A stretch of DNA of 10,807 nt from Methanospirillum sp. Lineage in GTDB: Archaea > Halobacteriota > Methanomicrobia > Methanomicrobiales > Methanospirillaceae. The position numbers were made by a program, and so were the translations under genes. Where the stretch lies: the NCBI GenBank assembly GCA_028695895.1, contig JAQVIE010000016.1:1-10807 (forward strand). The letters run 5' to 3'. The first letter of the stretch is position 1. Each line of letters opens with the position of its first letter. This document shows positions 1-7,021 of the stretch, piece by piece. Below the pieces are notes generated by a model. That model was not told the origin of the DNA. It did not search any database and saw only the letters and a list, made by a program, of their open reading frames with translations.

Positions 1-1008
1 CTCTTTATGGACTCCGCCCTGGTGCAGCCCTCCAGAAGCAACCGGGAATGTTTGTCTGAGATCAAAGAATGGTTCGGTCATGGCCAGGTTATCACCGCGC
101 AGTTCTGATACATCATGTTCCATCTTTCCTGATACAGTGCCGGTGTGCAGCTGGTCTCCTCCAAGCATCCTGACCAGACGGCAAAATGGTCTCATTGCAA
201 TCCCATGCTCAGGGTTTCGGGTAATTGCGGCGTGCATGGTCCGGTGAACATGAATTGGAAGATTTATTCCTGAGTCCTCGGCAACTGCCCTTACCGCGTC
301 AAAACCACAGACGATAACATCTATCATGAGCATGTTGGCGCCCATTCTTGCTGCCTCGCGTGCCCTTTCCACAATCCTGTCTCCTGCGGTGGAAATATTT
401 ACGGCATAAAGGACATTCCTGCCTGTTTCGCTCTTCACCTGATCAAGATGCTCCATGATGAGAGGAAGGCGTTCTCCAAGTGGACAGAACTTCTGGTCTG
501 TCAGGGTTTCGTCATCCTTGATAAGATCTACACCGCCTATTGCAGCTTCATATGCTACTTCAGCTGTATCCTTCGGGTTCAGACCTACTTTTGGTTTAAT
601 AATTGTTCCGACATGAGGCCTGTCCACGGTCCCTGTCAGTTTTCTGATACCTTCGATGCCGAATTTTGGTCCTTTGAACTGGACAATATCACGGGAAAAA
701 GATATATCCAGGAGTCTTACTGCTGCCAGGCGTGAAAGTCCGAAGAGGTTTCCTGCAAAAACGGAGAGGTACTGGGGAATATTTCCCGGTTCAAAGATCT
801 CTGCCGGATATCTGATAGTACAGGTATATCCCGCACCATGAGGTTCAATTTCTCCAATTTCACCATCAAGGTAACGGACATAGTTTTGTCTGGTTGATAT
901 GTCTGTCCAGGTTCCGGTTGTCTGTTCTTCTGCTATTGCCTGCGCAGCCCATTCCGGGCTGACATCTTCTTTTGGCCTGAAATAATATGTCGCAGCAATG
1001 TCTGTCAT
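1..1008 (-). CDS. rbcL: Form III ribulose-bisphosphate carboxylase (RuBisCO) large subunit, C-terminus cut off by the window edge
   Basis: The enzyme carboxylates ribulose-1,5-bisphosphate to two 3-phosphoglycerates in the cytoplasm. Reading leftward from ATG at 1008, the frame is open for 336 codons to the edge; archaeal form III proteins have a little over 400 residues, so the C-terminal part is missing. Visible motifs are IKPK (Lys138 and Lys140, substrate-binding/catalytic lysines), GGVDLIKDDE with the carbamylated Lys164 plus metal ligands Asp166 and Glu167, HVHRTMHA (His255, Arg256, His259), loop 6 HTGTVSGKM with Lys295, and the phosphate-binding SGG at 325-327. All catalytic residues that fall in the visible part are present. 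A GAGGAAG-type ribosome site lies inside the end of the preceding isomerase gene, whose stop is one base from this start, so the two form an operon. The isomerase neighbour favours form III. In Methanospirillum, RuBisCO has instead been placed in a reductive hexulose-phosphate pathway, which this window cannot decide. Confidence 0.96.
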   Translation of the reverse strand, partial: MTDIAATYYFRPKEDVSPEWAAQAIAEEQTTGTWTDISTRQNYVRYLDGEIGEIEPHGAGYTCTIRYPAEIFEPGNIPQYLSVFAGNLFGLSRLAAVRLLDISFSRDIVQFKGPKFGIEGIRKLTGTVDRPHVGTIIKPKVGLNPKDTAEVAYEAAIGGVDLIKDDETLTDQKFCPLGERLPLIMEHLDQVKSETGRNVLYAVNISTAGDRIVERAREAARMGANMLMIDVIVCGFDAVRAVAEDSGINLPIHVHRTMHAAITRNPEHGIAMRPFCRLVRMLGGDQLHTGTVSGKMEHDVSELRGDNLAMTEPFFDLRQTFPVASGGLHQGGVHKE

Positions 1009-1009
1009 T

Positions 1010-1966
1010 TTATTCTTCCTCGCAATAGGGGAGATCTGACGTCATGTCTTCGTTGTCCCAGTGAAGTTGTTCCTTAATGACAGTATATGCCATTTCTGGG
1101 GGATAAACTCCGGCTTCTGTTATGATAAGGTCTACATAATCGGCAGGAGTTATATCAAAAGTGGGGTTTCTTACTGTTACATTCGGGAGCGCGTTTTTCA
1201 TCTCTGCAGGGATGACTTCATCAGATGAACGTTCTTCGATAAGTATTCGTTGTCCAAGAATTGTCCATGGTGCAAATTTGTATGTTTCCGCAGCAACCAG
1301 AAAATTCACCCTTGCCTCATGGGCTGCAAGGGCAATCTGTGAGGTTCCTATCTTGTTGACAACCGAGCCGTTGACTGTTATCGCATCTGCACCGGTTATG
1401 CAGAGGTCAACTTCTTTCATAAAGTACCTGGCTGCAGAATCAACGATAAAATTGGTCTTAATTCCTGCATCTGACAGGGTCTTCGCTGTGATATGACCCT
1501 GATTCCTCGGTCTGACTTCAGTTGCATATACTTCAATGTCCATGCCCTGCCTGTGAGCCATGAGAATACATGCCAGCGCAGCTTCGGAGTTACAATGCGT
1601 AAGAACTACATCACCATCCCTGATATGTCTGGCTCCGATTGTTCCGATCCTGGAGACTGCCTCTTCTGATCTTTTCATAAATGCCAGAGCCCGCTTTTCA
1701 AGATTTTGTCTGGCAGAAAGAAAGTCGGATTCATTTTTCAGAGGTCTCATGACCAGGTTTACCGCATTTGGAAGTGATACCGCGGTTGGCCTTGTTGATA
1801 CAAGAAGGTCTGCTGCTTCATTCATCTTCTTGCGGTAATGGACGAGATCTGTGGTTTTTTCTTCCATGGAATGAACGTACAGGGCATTTGCCGCAGCACG
1901 GGCAATTCTGCCTGCTCCTCTTATCTCCATGGTCCTTATTTTCCTGGCAGTTTCTTCAAGATTCAT
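1010..1966 (-). CDS. e2b2: Ribose-1,5-bisphosphate isomerase (eIF2B alpha/beta/delta-like family)
   Basis: It converts ribose-1,5-bisphosphate to ribulose-1,5-bisphosphate, the RuBisCO substrate, in the archaeal AMP (nucleoside) pathway. The 318 residues match the usual family length. The N-terminal RGAGRIARAAANAL (16-29) is the phosphate-binding segment characteristic of this family. THCNSEAAL holds the catalytic Cys125 and ITGADAI holds Asp194; their 69-residue spacing equals that of Cys133/Asp202 in the characterised Thermococcus kodakarensis enzyme. The segment GSVVNKIGTSQIAL follows, as in the eIF2B fold. The alternative, methylthioribose-1-phosphate isomerase or a true translation-factor subunit, is less likely given the RGAGRIA motif and the adjoining rbcL. 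The gene is first in the operon; its start at 1966 lacks a clear Shine-Dalgarno sequence, so a leaderless or short-leader transcript is possible. The third pathway enzyme, AMP phosphorylase, is not in the window. Confidence 0.94.
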   Translation of the reverse strand: MNLEETARKIRTMEIRGAGRIARAAANALYVHSMEEKTTDLVHYRKKMNEAADLLVSTRPTAVSLPNAVNLVMRPLKNESDFLSARQNLEKRALAFMKRSEEAVSRIGTIGARHIRDGDVVLTHCNSEAALACILMAHRQGMDIEVYATEVRPRNQGHITAKTLSDAGIKTNFIVDSAARYFMKEVDLCITGADAITVNGSVVNKIGTSQIALAAHEARVNFLVAAETYKFAPWTILGQRILIEERSSDEVIPAEMKNALPNVTVRNPTFDITPADYVDLIITEAGVYPPEMAYTVIKEQLHWDNEDMTSDLPYCEEE

Positions 1967-2068
1967 ATCTTTTAAACTCTTTTTTTCAGAATAACCTTTT
2001 TTTTACTGAATGTGAAATCAGCCAAATGGTATTATCTGCATGTATTCAGTATTTATCATAGAGCCCTC
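1967..2068. promoter_or_regulatory. Divergent intergenic region between e2b2 and the HAD gene
   Basis: These 102 bases separate two outward-facing starts, so both promoters should lie here. The region is strongly AT-rich, with T runs at about 1980-1986 and 1997-2004. Read on the minus strand, the A-rich tract near 1994-2005 is a possible TATA element about 30 bases before the e2b2 start. On the plus strand, TATTTATCATA at about 2050-2060 is TATA-like but sits close to the ATG at 2069. Exact elements are not resolved. Confidence 0.4.
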
Positions 2069-2884
2069 ATGCAAGTTGCTGTTGTGTTTGACAGTGCCGG
2101 AACCCTGCTTAGAACTTATCGGGTTGTGAAAGATGTACAATCTGGCGAACTGCTCATGGACATCGAGACCACCATGTTAACCTTTGAAGATCCGGATCGT
2201 GTTTTGTGCGTCCTGCATGGACGTACCCGGGATTTTATGAAGGTGGCTCCCGGGATCCTGGTTTCAGACTATTTAAAAGAACGCCGTATTGGATTTGGAA
2301 TATCCTGTACAAGAAAGGTTGTTGAAAGAGAGACTGTAAAAGCCATTCTGCGTGATGACAAGAGTGCAACACTTGGGGATTTGCAGGAGTGCATGCAGAT
2401 TATCTGGCCAGAAATTAAGGATAAGGAGATTGTTGCACTAAATAACGGACTGATTGTTCACACCGGGCGCAAGATGATTGAATTTTGTGTGACTGCAGGT
2501 GGGACGCCTTTTCCAGGAGCAAAAGTAACTGTTACAGCTCTTCACCAGATGGGGGTGTTTACTTATATCGCGTCAGGTGACCGGGAAGCCAAGCTGGAAC
2601 GCATGGCTGATTACCTTGGAATACCCCGTGACAGGGTGTTTGGTGTTGCTACCCCGGCGATGAAAGAGAAGATTGTCCTTGATTTGAAACAGCAGTATGA
2701 CATTGTTGTGATGGTTGGTGATTCCATCAATGACCTGAAGGCAATGCGTGCTGCTGATATATCTGTTCTGAGTTATGAGCAACAGTCTGTAAAACCTTGT
2801 GAGCTAAGCTCAGAAGCAGATTGCCGCATACGTGACCTTCGGGCGGTTCCGGATATCATAAAGGAAGCTATGAAAAAATCGTGA
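2069..2884 (+). CDS. HAD-superfamily protein resembling a soluble P-type ATPase phosphorylation domain
   Basis: The 271 residues carry all four HAD motifs. Motif I is VVFDSAGTLL with the nucleophile Asp8; motif II is IASGDREAKLERMADYLGI with Ser169; motif III is TPAMKEKIV with Lys199; motif IV is VGDSINDLKAMRAADISV with Asp218 and Asp222. Motifs II to IV read like those of P-type ATPases (TGD, TPxxKxxIV, GDGxNDxxAL). About 160 residues separate motifs I and II, enough for a cap or nucleotide-binding-like insert. There is no transmembrane segment, so it is soluble. The D+2 position is Ala10 instead of the Asp of ordinary phosphatases or the Thr of P-type pumps; phosphonoacetaldehyde hydrolase also has Ala there. 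The substrate is unknown. The frame is open back to a GTG at 2012, but ATG 2069 places motif I at the N-terminus as expected; its ribosome site is weak. It lies 97 bases upstream of the MCR-activation operon on the same strand. Confidence 0.8.
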   Translation: MQVAVVFDSAGTLLRTYRVVKDVQSGELLMDIETTMLTFEDPDRVLCVLHGRTRDFMKVAPGILVSDYLKERRIGFGISCTRKVVERETVKAILRDDKSATLGDLQECMQIIWPEIKDKEIVALNNGLIVHTGRKMIEFCVTAGGTPFPGAKVTVTALHQMGVFTYIASGDREAKLERMADYLGIPRDRVFGVATPAMKEKIVLDLKQQYDIVVMVGDSINDLKAMRAADISVLSYEQQSVKPCELSSEADCRIRDLRAVPDIIKEAMKKS

Positions 2885-2981
2885 TATCACAGGTAATTTG
2901 CCGATCGTGAAATTGCGTATGCAGAAATAAAGATGTAATATGCATCAGCGCTAACCATACCTTACGAAAGGTGTTTGCAAG
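2885..2981 (+). promoter_or_regulatory. Probable promoter region and leader of the MCR-activation operon
   Basis: This 97-base gap is the largest between the HAD gene and mmp7, so it is the natural place for the operon promoter. AT-rich GAAATAAAG at 2923-2932, followed by TAATATGCA, is a plausible TATA element; initiation about 25 bases downstream would leave a leader of roughly 25-30 bases. AAAGGTG at 2967-2973 is a good ribosome site 8 bases before the atwA ATG. A perfect 10-base palindrome, GTGATATCAC, spans the HAD stop codon at 2881-2890. Read-through from the HAD gene cannot be excluded. Confidence 0.45.
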
Positions 2982-4586
2982 ATGAGACCCCTGATTACGG
3001 TTGATAACCTTACTATGGCCTTCGACGGAAAGGAGGTCCTGAAAAATATATCCTTTACTCTTGAGGAAGGAGAAATACTTGGTATCATTGGCAGGAGCGG
3101 TGCAGGGAAGACAGTATTGATGCATCTTCTCCGGGGTGTTGACCAGCCTCCGACTTCCGGTAAAATTATCTATCATATGGCTGTTTGTGAATCCTGTGAG
3201 TACGTCACGATTCAAAGCCATGCAGGAATGCCTTGCCCTGTGTGTGGCAGGGCAATGGCTGCTCAGGATATTGATTTCTGGGATCCCGAAAATGAAACCC
3301 TGAAACGGCGGATCATGAAAAGAAATGCCATCATGTTTCAGCGAACATTTGCATTGTACGGGAATGATCGGGTAATTGATAATGTTATACGCGCTTTAGA
3401 CGATGTCGGATACCCTCCTGAAAAAACAATAGGCCGGGCAGCAGATCTTATTGACCAGGTCCATCTTTCACACCGGATGATGCACATTGCCAGAGATCTT
3501 TCCGGGGGTGAAAAACAGCGGGTAGTGCTGGCTCGGCAGCTCGCAAAAGAACCCTTCTGTCTTTTTGCTGATGAACCCACCGGAACGCTGGATCCCAAGA
3601 CTGCCAGCCTGGTTCACCACATGCTTGAAACGGCGGCAAAAAGCACCGAGATGGCCATGGTTGTGACATCACACTTCACCCAGATTCTTGAAGATGTGGT
3701 GACAAAAGCTATTCTCCTTGAAAATGGTCAGATAAAAAAGATTGGGTCTCCGGAAGAGGTTATCAATGTCTTCATGGAAGACTATTCCGACCTTGAAGAG
3801 TTCTGTGAAATAGAGCATGGCCAAAAGATCCTGATGGCACGGGATCTTTCCAAACGCTATATTTCCGTGGACCGTGGTCTTATCAAGGCCGTTGACATGG
3901 TCAAGTTTGAAGTTTACCACAAGGAGATCTTTGGTATCATCGGAACATCTGGTGCCGGTAAAACTACTCTCTCCAAGATGATTGCTGGTATTATCGAACC
4001 AACAGATGGAGAATTGAATGTTCTTGTCGGAGAAGACTGGGTTGATATGACAAAACCCGGGTTTGATCTTCGGGGCAGGGCAAAACAGTACATTGGTCTT
4101 TTACACCAGGAGTACGATCTCTTCCCTCACCGGACCATCCTGGATAATCTGACTGATGCTATCGGACTTGAGTTCCCGAAAGAACTTGCCATGCGTAAAG
4201 CGATTATTACCCTTAAGATGGCAGGATTCACCCAGGAAAAAGCACGTGATGTTTTAGAACGTCTTCCGCCAACCCTCAGTGAGGGTGAACGTCACAGGGT
4301 TGCCCTGGCCCAGGTTCTTATCCGCGAACCTCATATTGTTGTATTAGACGAACCCACCGGAACGATGGATCCGATTACCAAGGTCGATGTCAAACATTCC
4401 ATCCTGCATGCAAGGGAAGAGATGGAAGAGACTTTCATCGTAGTCTCACATGATATGGATTTTGTCAGGGACATCTGTGACCGGTGTGCCCTTATGAGGT
4501 TTGGAAAGATTGTAAAGATCGGACCTACTGAAGAGGTACTTGCAGAGATTACCGAACAGGAACGGGAACGAATGGTAAAAGAGTAA
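2982..4586 (+). CDS. atwA: Methyl-coenzyme M reductase system component A2 (twin ABC ATPase)
   Basis: Component A2 is the ATP-binding protein of the complex that reductively activates F430 in MCR to Ni(I). The 534 residues hold two ABC cassettes and no membrane segment, so it is a soluble twin ATPase, not a transporter. Cassette 1 has Walker A GRSGAGKT (37-44), Q-loop Gln120, signature LSGGEKQR (173-180), Walker B FADEPTG (195-201) and H-loop His231. Cassette 2 has Walker A GTSGAGKTT (321-329), Q-loop Gln376, signature LSEGERHR (432-439), Walker B VLDEPTG (454-460) and H-loop His490. Both sites look competent; the second signature has Glu in place of the first Gly. Cassette 1 carries an insert with CESC (Cys69, Cys72) and CPVC (Cys85, Cys88), a four-cysteine metal-knuckle pattern. 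It is the first gene of the block and ends 12 bases before the mmp3 ATG. Confidence 0.95.
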   Translation: MRPLITVDNLTMAFDGKEVLKNISFTLEEGEILGIIGRSGAGKTVLMHLLRGVDQPPTSGKIIYHMAVCESCEYVTIQSHAGMPCPVCGRAMAAQDIDFWDPENETLKRRIMKRNAIMFQRTFALYGNDRVIDNVIRALDDVGYPPEKTIGRAADLIDQVHLSHRMMHIARDLSGGEKQRVVLARQLAKEPFCLFADEPTGTLDPKTASLVHHMLETAAKSTEMAMVVTSHFTQILEDVVTKAILLENGQIKKIGSPEEVINVFMEDYSDLEEFCEIEHGQKILMARDLSKRYISVDRGLIKAVDMVKFEVYHKEIFGIIGTSGAGKTTLSKMIAGIIEPTDGELNVLVGEDWVDMTKPGFDLRGRAKQYIGLLHQEYDLFPHRTILDNLTDAIGLEFPKELAMRKAIITLKMAGFTQEKARDVLERLPPTLSEGERHRVALAQVLIREPHIVVLDEPTGTMDPITKVDVKHSILHAREEMEETFIVVSHDMDFVRDICDRCALMRFGKIVKIGPTEEVLAEITEQERERMVKE

Positions 4587-4587
4587 C

Positions 4588-4593
4588 AGGGAG
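4588..4593 (+). promoter_or_regulatory. Ribosome binding site that sets the mmp3 start
   Basis: AGGGAG lies 5 bases before ATG 4599. A GTG at 4593 is in the same frame but overlaps this site, so the ATG is the likelier start. Confidence 0.65.
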
Positions 4594-4598
4594 TGGCG

Positions 4599-6122
4599 AT
4601 GCCCTCAATCCATATTGATGGAACGATAACAACAGTTCCGGACGGATTCACAATTGATGATCTCCTCCCGGAGCGTGACAAAAACCATAGTATTGGCATA
4701 ATCAGGCCGGTCACGATCAGCCGGGCAGAAACAAAAGAATTTCTCATAAAAACCACGGTCGGTGAGATTGTTGTTGAAACGGTACCTGGTACAGATGCCG
4801 GGGAGATCCTTACCGGCCTTTCTGGCATTAAGTCTGGGTGGCATGACCTGCAGGTAGCCAGTTTTGGTCCTTTTCTTTCGTCTTTTGTCCCTTCACGGAA
4901 ACCTTTCAGGTATGAACGGGGTGACCTGGCTCTTGGTTGTGGCGGATATGATCCATCCCGTTCTTTCCTGATATTCTGTAAAAAAACACATTCAGCAGAT
5001 CATGGAGGGCCGGGAGAGAACGGGATTATTGCAAGGGTTATCTCCGGAATGGGAGTGATGGATAGATTAGGTGATACGGATCATCTGATCTCCATTGAAC
5101 CCGTTATTTCCTTTGCAGAATCTTCTGATGCCAGAACTACTACTGATGGCTCGGTTGTTCTGGAAGAAGGAATGCATGTTGTAACCCACATCAGGGTCCA
5201 GGCAGAAGGAAAGAAGGCTGAAGGGTACGATCCGACAACTGCGATCAGTGTTGACAGGATGCTCCTGGCTCTTAAGGATCAGGTGTTTGCCGTCGATAAA
5301 AGGATGAGCAATCATATCAGGTGTGATATCCTTGCCGGGACTGATGTTCCGTGTGAAGAATGCACAGGAAGAAAGGAAGGGACTGTATTGATGCGAACGT
5401 CAGGTAAAAACCGTGGTTCACTTTATTTCTATACACAGGATCTTCCAAGAAGTCTGGCTCACACTGTGGTAGGTCACGTGGTTCATGGTATAGAGCTTTG
5501 TAAAATTGCTGAGGAAGGTGACCGGCTGCGCATCATTGTTGAACCTTTACAGGTTGACCTGGTCGGGATGTCGCTTGAAAATGCAAGGACAGAGGCTGAA
5601 ACATTTAATCTTAAGTTCACTCCTGATGTAGACGGCCCTGACCGGATTGTTATCAGCCAGATACCGGCAACAACTCTTGAGGCGCTGTCCCAGGGGTCTA
5701 TCGAAGTCCGGACGATCCCTGATAAGCAGGTTATCTCAATCACTCTTGATGATGTGAATGCACCACGTACAAGTAAAATTTTCAGAGAATATTCAGGGCT
5801 GAAATATCATGCGATAGGCAGACTTCCTATGCTGTTCTCTTTTGATGAAGTCACGCTTTTCAAGGCAAAAATTCCAAAGACCACCAGTGTTCTTCCTGAG
5901 AATACTCCGGTGTCACCGGTTGATGCAGGGATTCTTGCAATGACGAATGATTCCTGCAAAGGGGTAGGCATTGTTGGGGTGAGATCGGTCCCGTCATCGG
6001 AATTTGGTCCGACTTCTGAGCCATTTTCCGGGACAAATATCATCGGCACCGTGATTGACATGGAGAAGGTTGCAGATCTTGAAGAGGGAGAGATGGTGTT
6101 TTTCAGGGAGGTCAGGCAATGA
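4599..6122 (+). CDS. mmp3: Methanogenesis marker protein 3 (Mmp3), MCR activation complex subunit
   Basis: Mmp3 is a subunit of the ATP-driven MCR activation complex purified from Methanococcus maripaludis, with McrC, Mmp7, Mmp17 and A2; that complex carries complex iron-sulfur clusters that pass electrons to F430. The family is methanogen-specific and annotated with a cyclophilin-like fold. The protein is 507 residues from ATG 4599, or 509 from an in-frame GTG at 4593 that overlaps the ribosome site. A module of about 65 residues seems to recur three times, near 105-170, 261-321 and 438-505, each ending in a hydrophobic-G/A-x-V strand followed by a 'GD/EG' turn and strand. Cysteines are at 114, 127, 242, 252, 255, 301 and 453; CEEC (252-255) is the only CxxC. 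Which of these bind clusters cannot be told from one sequence. The last bases overlap mmp6 by ATGA, implying translational coupling. Confidence 0.93.
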   Translation: MPSIHIDGTITTVPDGFTIDDLLPERDKNHSIGIIRPVTISRAETKEFLIKTTVGEIVVETVPGTDAGEILTGLSGIKSGWHDLQVASFGPFLSSFVPSRKPFRYERGDLALGCGGYDPSRSFLIFCKKTHSADHGGPGENGIIARVISGMGVMDRLGDTDHLISIEPVISFAESSDARTTTDGSVVLEEGMHVVTHIRVQAEGKKAEGYDPTTAISVDRMLLALKDQVFAVDKRMSNHIRCDILAGTDVPCEECTGRKEGTVLMRTSGKNRGSLYFYTQDLPRSLAHTVVGHVVHGIELCKIAEEGDRLRIIVEPLQVDLVGMSLENARTEAETFNLKFTPDVDGPDRIVISQIPATTLEALSQGSIEVRTIPDKQVISITLDDVNAPRTSKIFREYSGLKYHAIGRLPMLFSFDEVTLFKAKIPKTTSVLPENTPVSPVDAGILAMTNDSCKGVGIVGVRSVPSSEFGPTSEPFSGTNIIGTVIDMEKVADLEEGEMVFFREVRQ

Positions 6123-6574
6123 AAGAGGTGATTCCTCCACTTTATGCAGGAACTGTCACAAAATATGTTTTTATTGAATCATACAAGGCTACACCGGATG
6201 ATATTGCGGCAAGGGCATATGAGGTATCAGGCGGGGTCATGATCAAGGAGACATGTTTTGGCCTTCAGATAACCGGAAAGGAGGAAGAGGTGGAACGTGT
6301 CATCTCTCATGTAAGAGAACTTGATCCAGCTCACATTTATGTTAAGGATCGTGGGTTTCCACCAGGTGATCCTCGCCGGTGCCGGGCAAATCTTGGAGGG
6401 GCAAGACCAGGGTATTTTGGACATGAGCATGAGATGGGCTTTATCAGAAGAATTGCTATCGGACTTGAGAAGCTTGATTCACCATCAGACATTCCTGCCA
6501 GTGAATCAGAACAAAAAAATACAGAAGGATTATCGGTGAAACGACTGATGGAACTTATCATACAGGAGGCCTGA
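6119..6574 (+). CDS. mmp6: Methanogenesis marker protein 6 (Mmp6)
   Basis: This is a 151-residue methanogen-specific protein of unknown biochemical function; it is repeatedly found in the same cluster as mmp3 and atwA. The core up to about residue 118 holds the most distinctive segment, RGFPPGDPRRCRANLGG (78-94), rich in Gly, Pro and Arg with one cysteine (Cys88); a second cysteine is Cys46 in KETCFGLQITG. The stretch 19-67 alternates strands and helix, including KEEEVERVISHVREL, and could be a small ferredoxin-like alpha/beta fold (inference). Residues 120-138 look like a disordered Ser/Glu-rich linker before a short C-terminal helix. There is no signal peptide or membrane segment. The start overlaps the mmp3 stop (ATGA) and has GGGAGG upstream. 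Earlier work on Methanothermobacter found several marker proteins in the A3a fraction needed for MCR activation, so an accessory role there is plausible. Confidence 0.9.
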   Translation: MKEVIPPLYAGTVTKYVFIESYKATPDDIAARAYEVSGGVMIKETCFGLQITGKEEEVERVISHVRELDPAHIYVKDRGFPPGDPRRCRANLGGARPGYFGHEHEMGFIRRIAIGLEKLDSPSDIPASESEQKNTEGLSVKRLMELIIQEA

Positions 6575-7021
6575 ATGGCAGAGGTGTTTATTTATCCGGC
6601 AACAAGCCTGATTCTCTCTGACCTTGTTGCAAGGTTCGGGCATAAACCCCTGGGAACTGCTCTTTCAATCAGGGAAAGAATCCAGACTGCCGGACTTGAT
6701 TCACCACCCCTGCAGATGACTCCGGATGATGCGAAGAAAGGCCTTAGATGGGCTGCTGTTGAGGTGCCTTCCGGAGTGAGGGGAAGAATGTCCCTGTTCG
6801 GCCCGCTGATTGACCAGGCTGAAGCTGCGATAATTGTAAGGAACCCGGAGTTTGCTTTTGGGTGCATGGGTTGTGCCAGGACTGATGAACTGGTGGAATT
6901 TCTGGTTAAACAAAAGAAGATTCCAATTCTTGAACTTGATTACCCGGCCGACGAGGAAGAAGGGATAAACTTTGTCCACAGTGTAAAAAATTTCCTCACC
7001 AGGCTTGGAGGAGTCTCATGA
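6575..7021 (+). CDS. mmp5: Methanogenesis marker protein 5 (Mmp5)
   Basis: This is a 148-residue methanogen-specific protein of unknown function. It starts directly after the mmp6 stop, with a strong AGGAGG 5 bases upstream, and its own stop overlaps the mmp15 start. The notable feature is [18 protein letters not shown], a CxxC pair (Cys97, Cys100) after a predicted strand (AAIIV, 84-88), then a helix and [11 protein letters not shown]. This C-terminal layout (strand, CxxC, helix, [IV]P[IV]-strand, acidic/Gly turn, final helix [13 protein letters not shown]) resembles the N-terminal domain of Mmp15 encoded next door and, more distantly, cysteine-bearing domains of 2-hydroxyacyl-CoA dehydratase subunits. 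That relation is an inference from reading the sequences. Two cysteines could share a cluster in a dimer or with a partner protein. There is no signal peptide or membrane segment. Confidence 0.9.
   Translation: MAEVFIYPATSLILSDLVARFGHKPLGTALSIRERIQTAGLDSPPLQMTPDDAKKGLRWAAVEVPSGVRGRMSLFGPLIDQAEAAIIVRNPEFAFGCMGCARTDELVEFLVKQKKIPILELDYPADEEEGINFVHSVKNFLTRLGGVS

Noticed and set aside
448..841. Two overlapping plus-strand open frames of 95 and 61 residues
   Set aside because: They run antisense to the rbcL coding frame, which is open over the whole interval and carries RuBisCO catalytic motifs; the products have no recognisable features.
2012..2068. N-terminal extension of the HAD protein from GTG 2012
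   Set aside because: The extra 19 residues precede motif I, which is normally at the very start of HAD proteins, and the stretch lies in the AT-rich divergent promoter region.
2881..2890. GTGATATCAC palindrome as an operator of the atwA operon
   Set aside because: It is only 10 bases, includes the HAD stop codon, and about ten such palindromes are expected by chance in the window.
2982..4586. A2 as an ABC transporter ATPase
   Set aside because: There is no permease gene nearby, the two cassettes are fused in one soluble chain, and the following mmp genes identify it as the MCR activation component.
4331..4828. Minus-strand open frame of 165 residues
   Set aside because: It spans the atwA/mmp3 junction antisense to the second cassette of A2 and the start of Mmp3, both well-supported genes; its composition is that of a shadow frame (Ser/Ile/Pro-rich).
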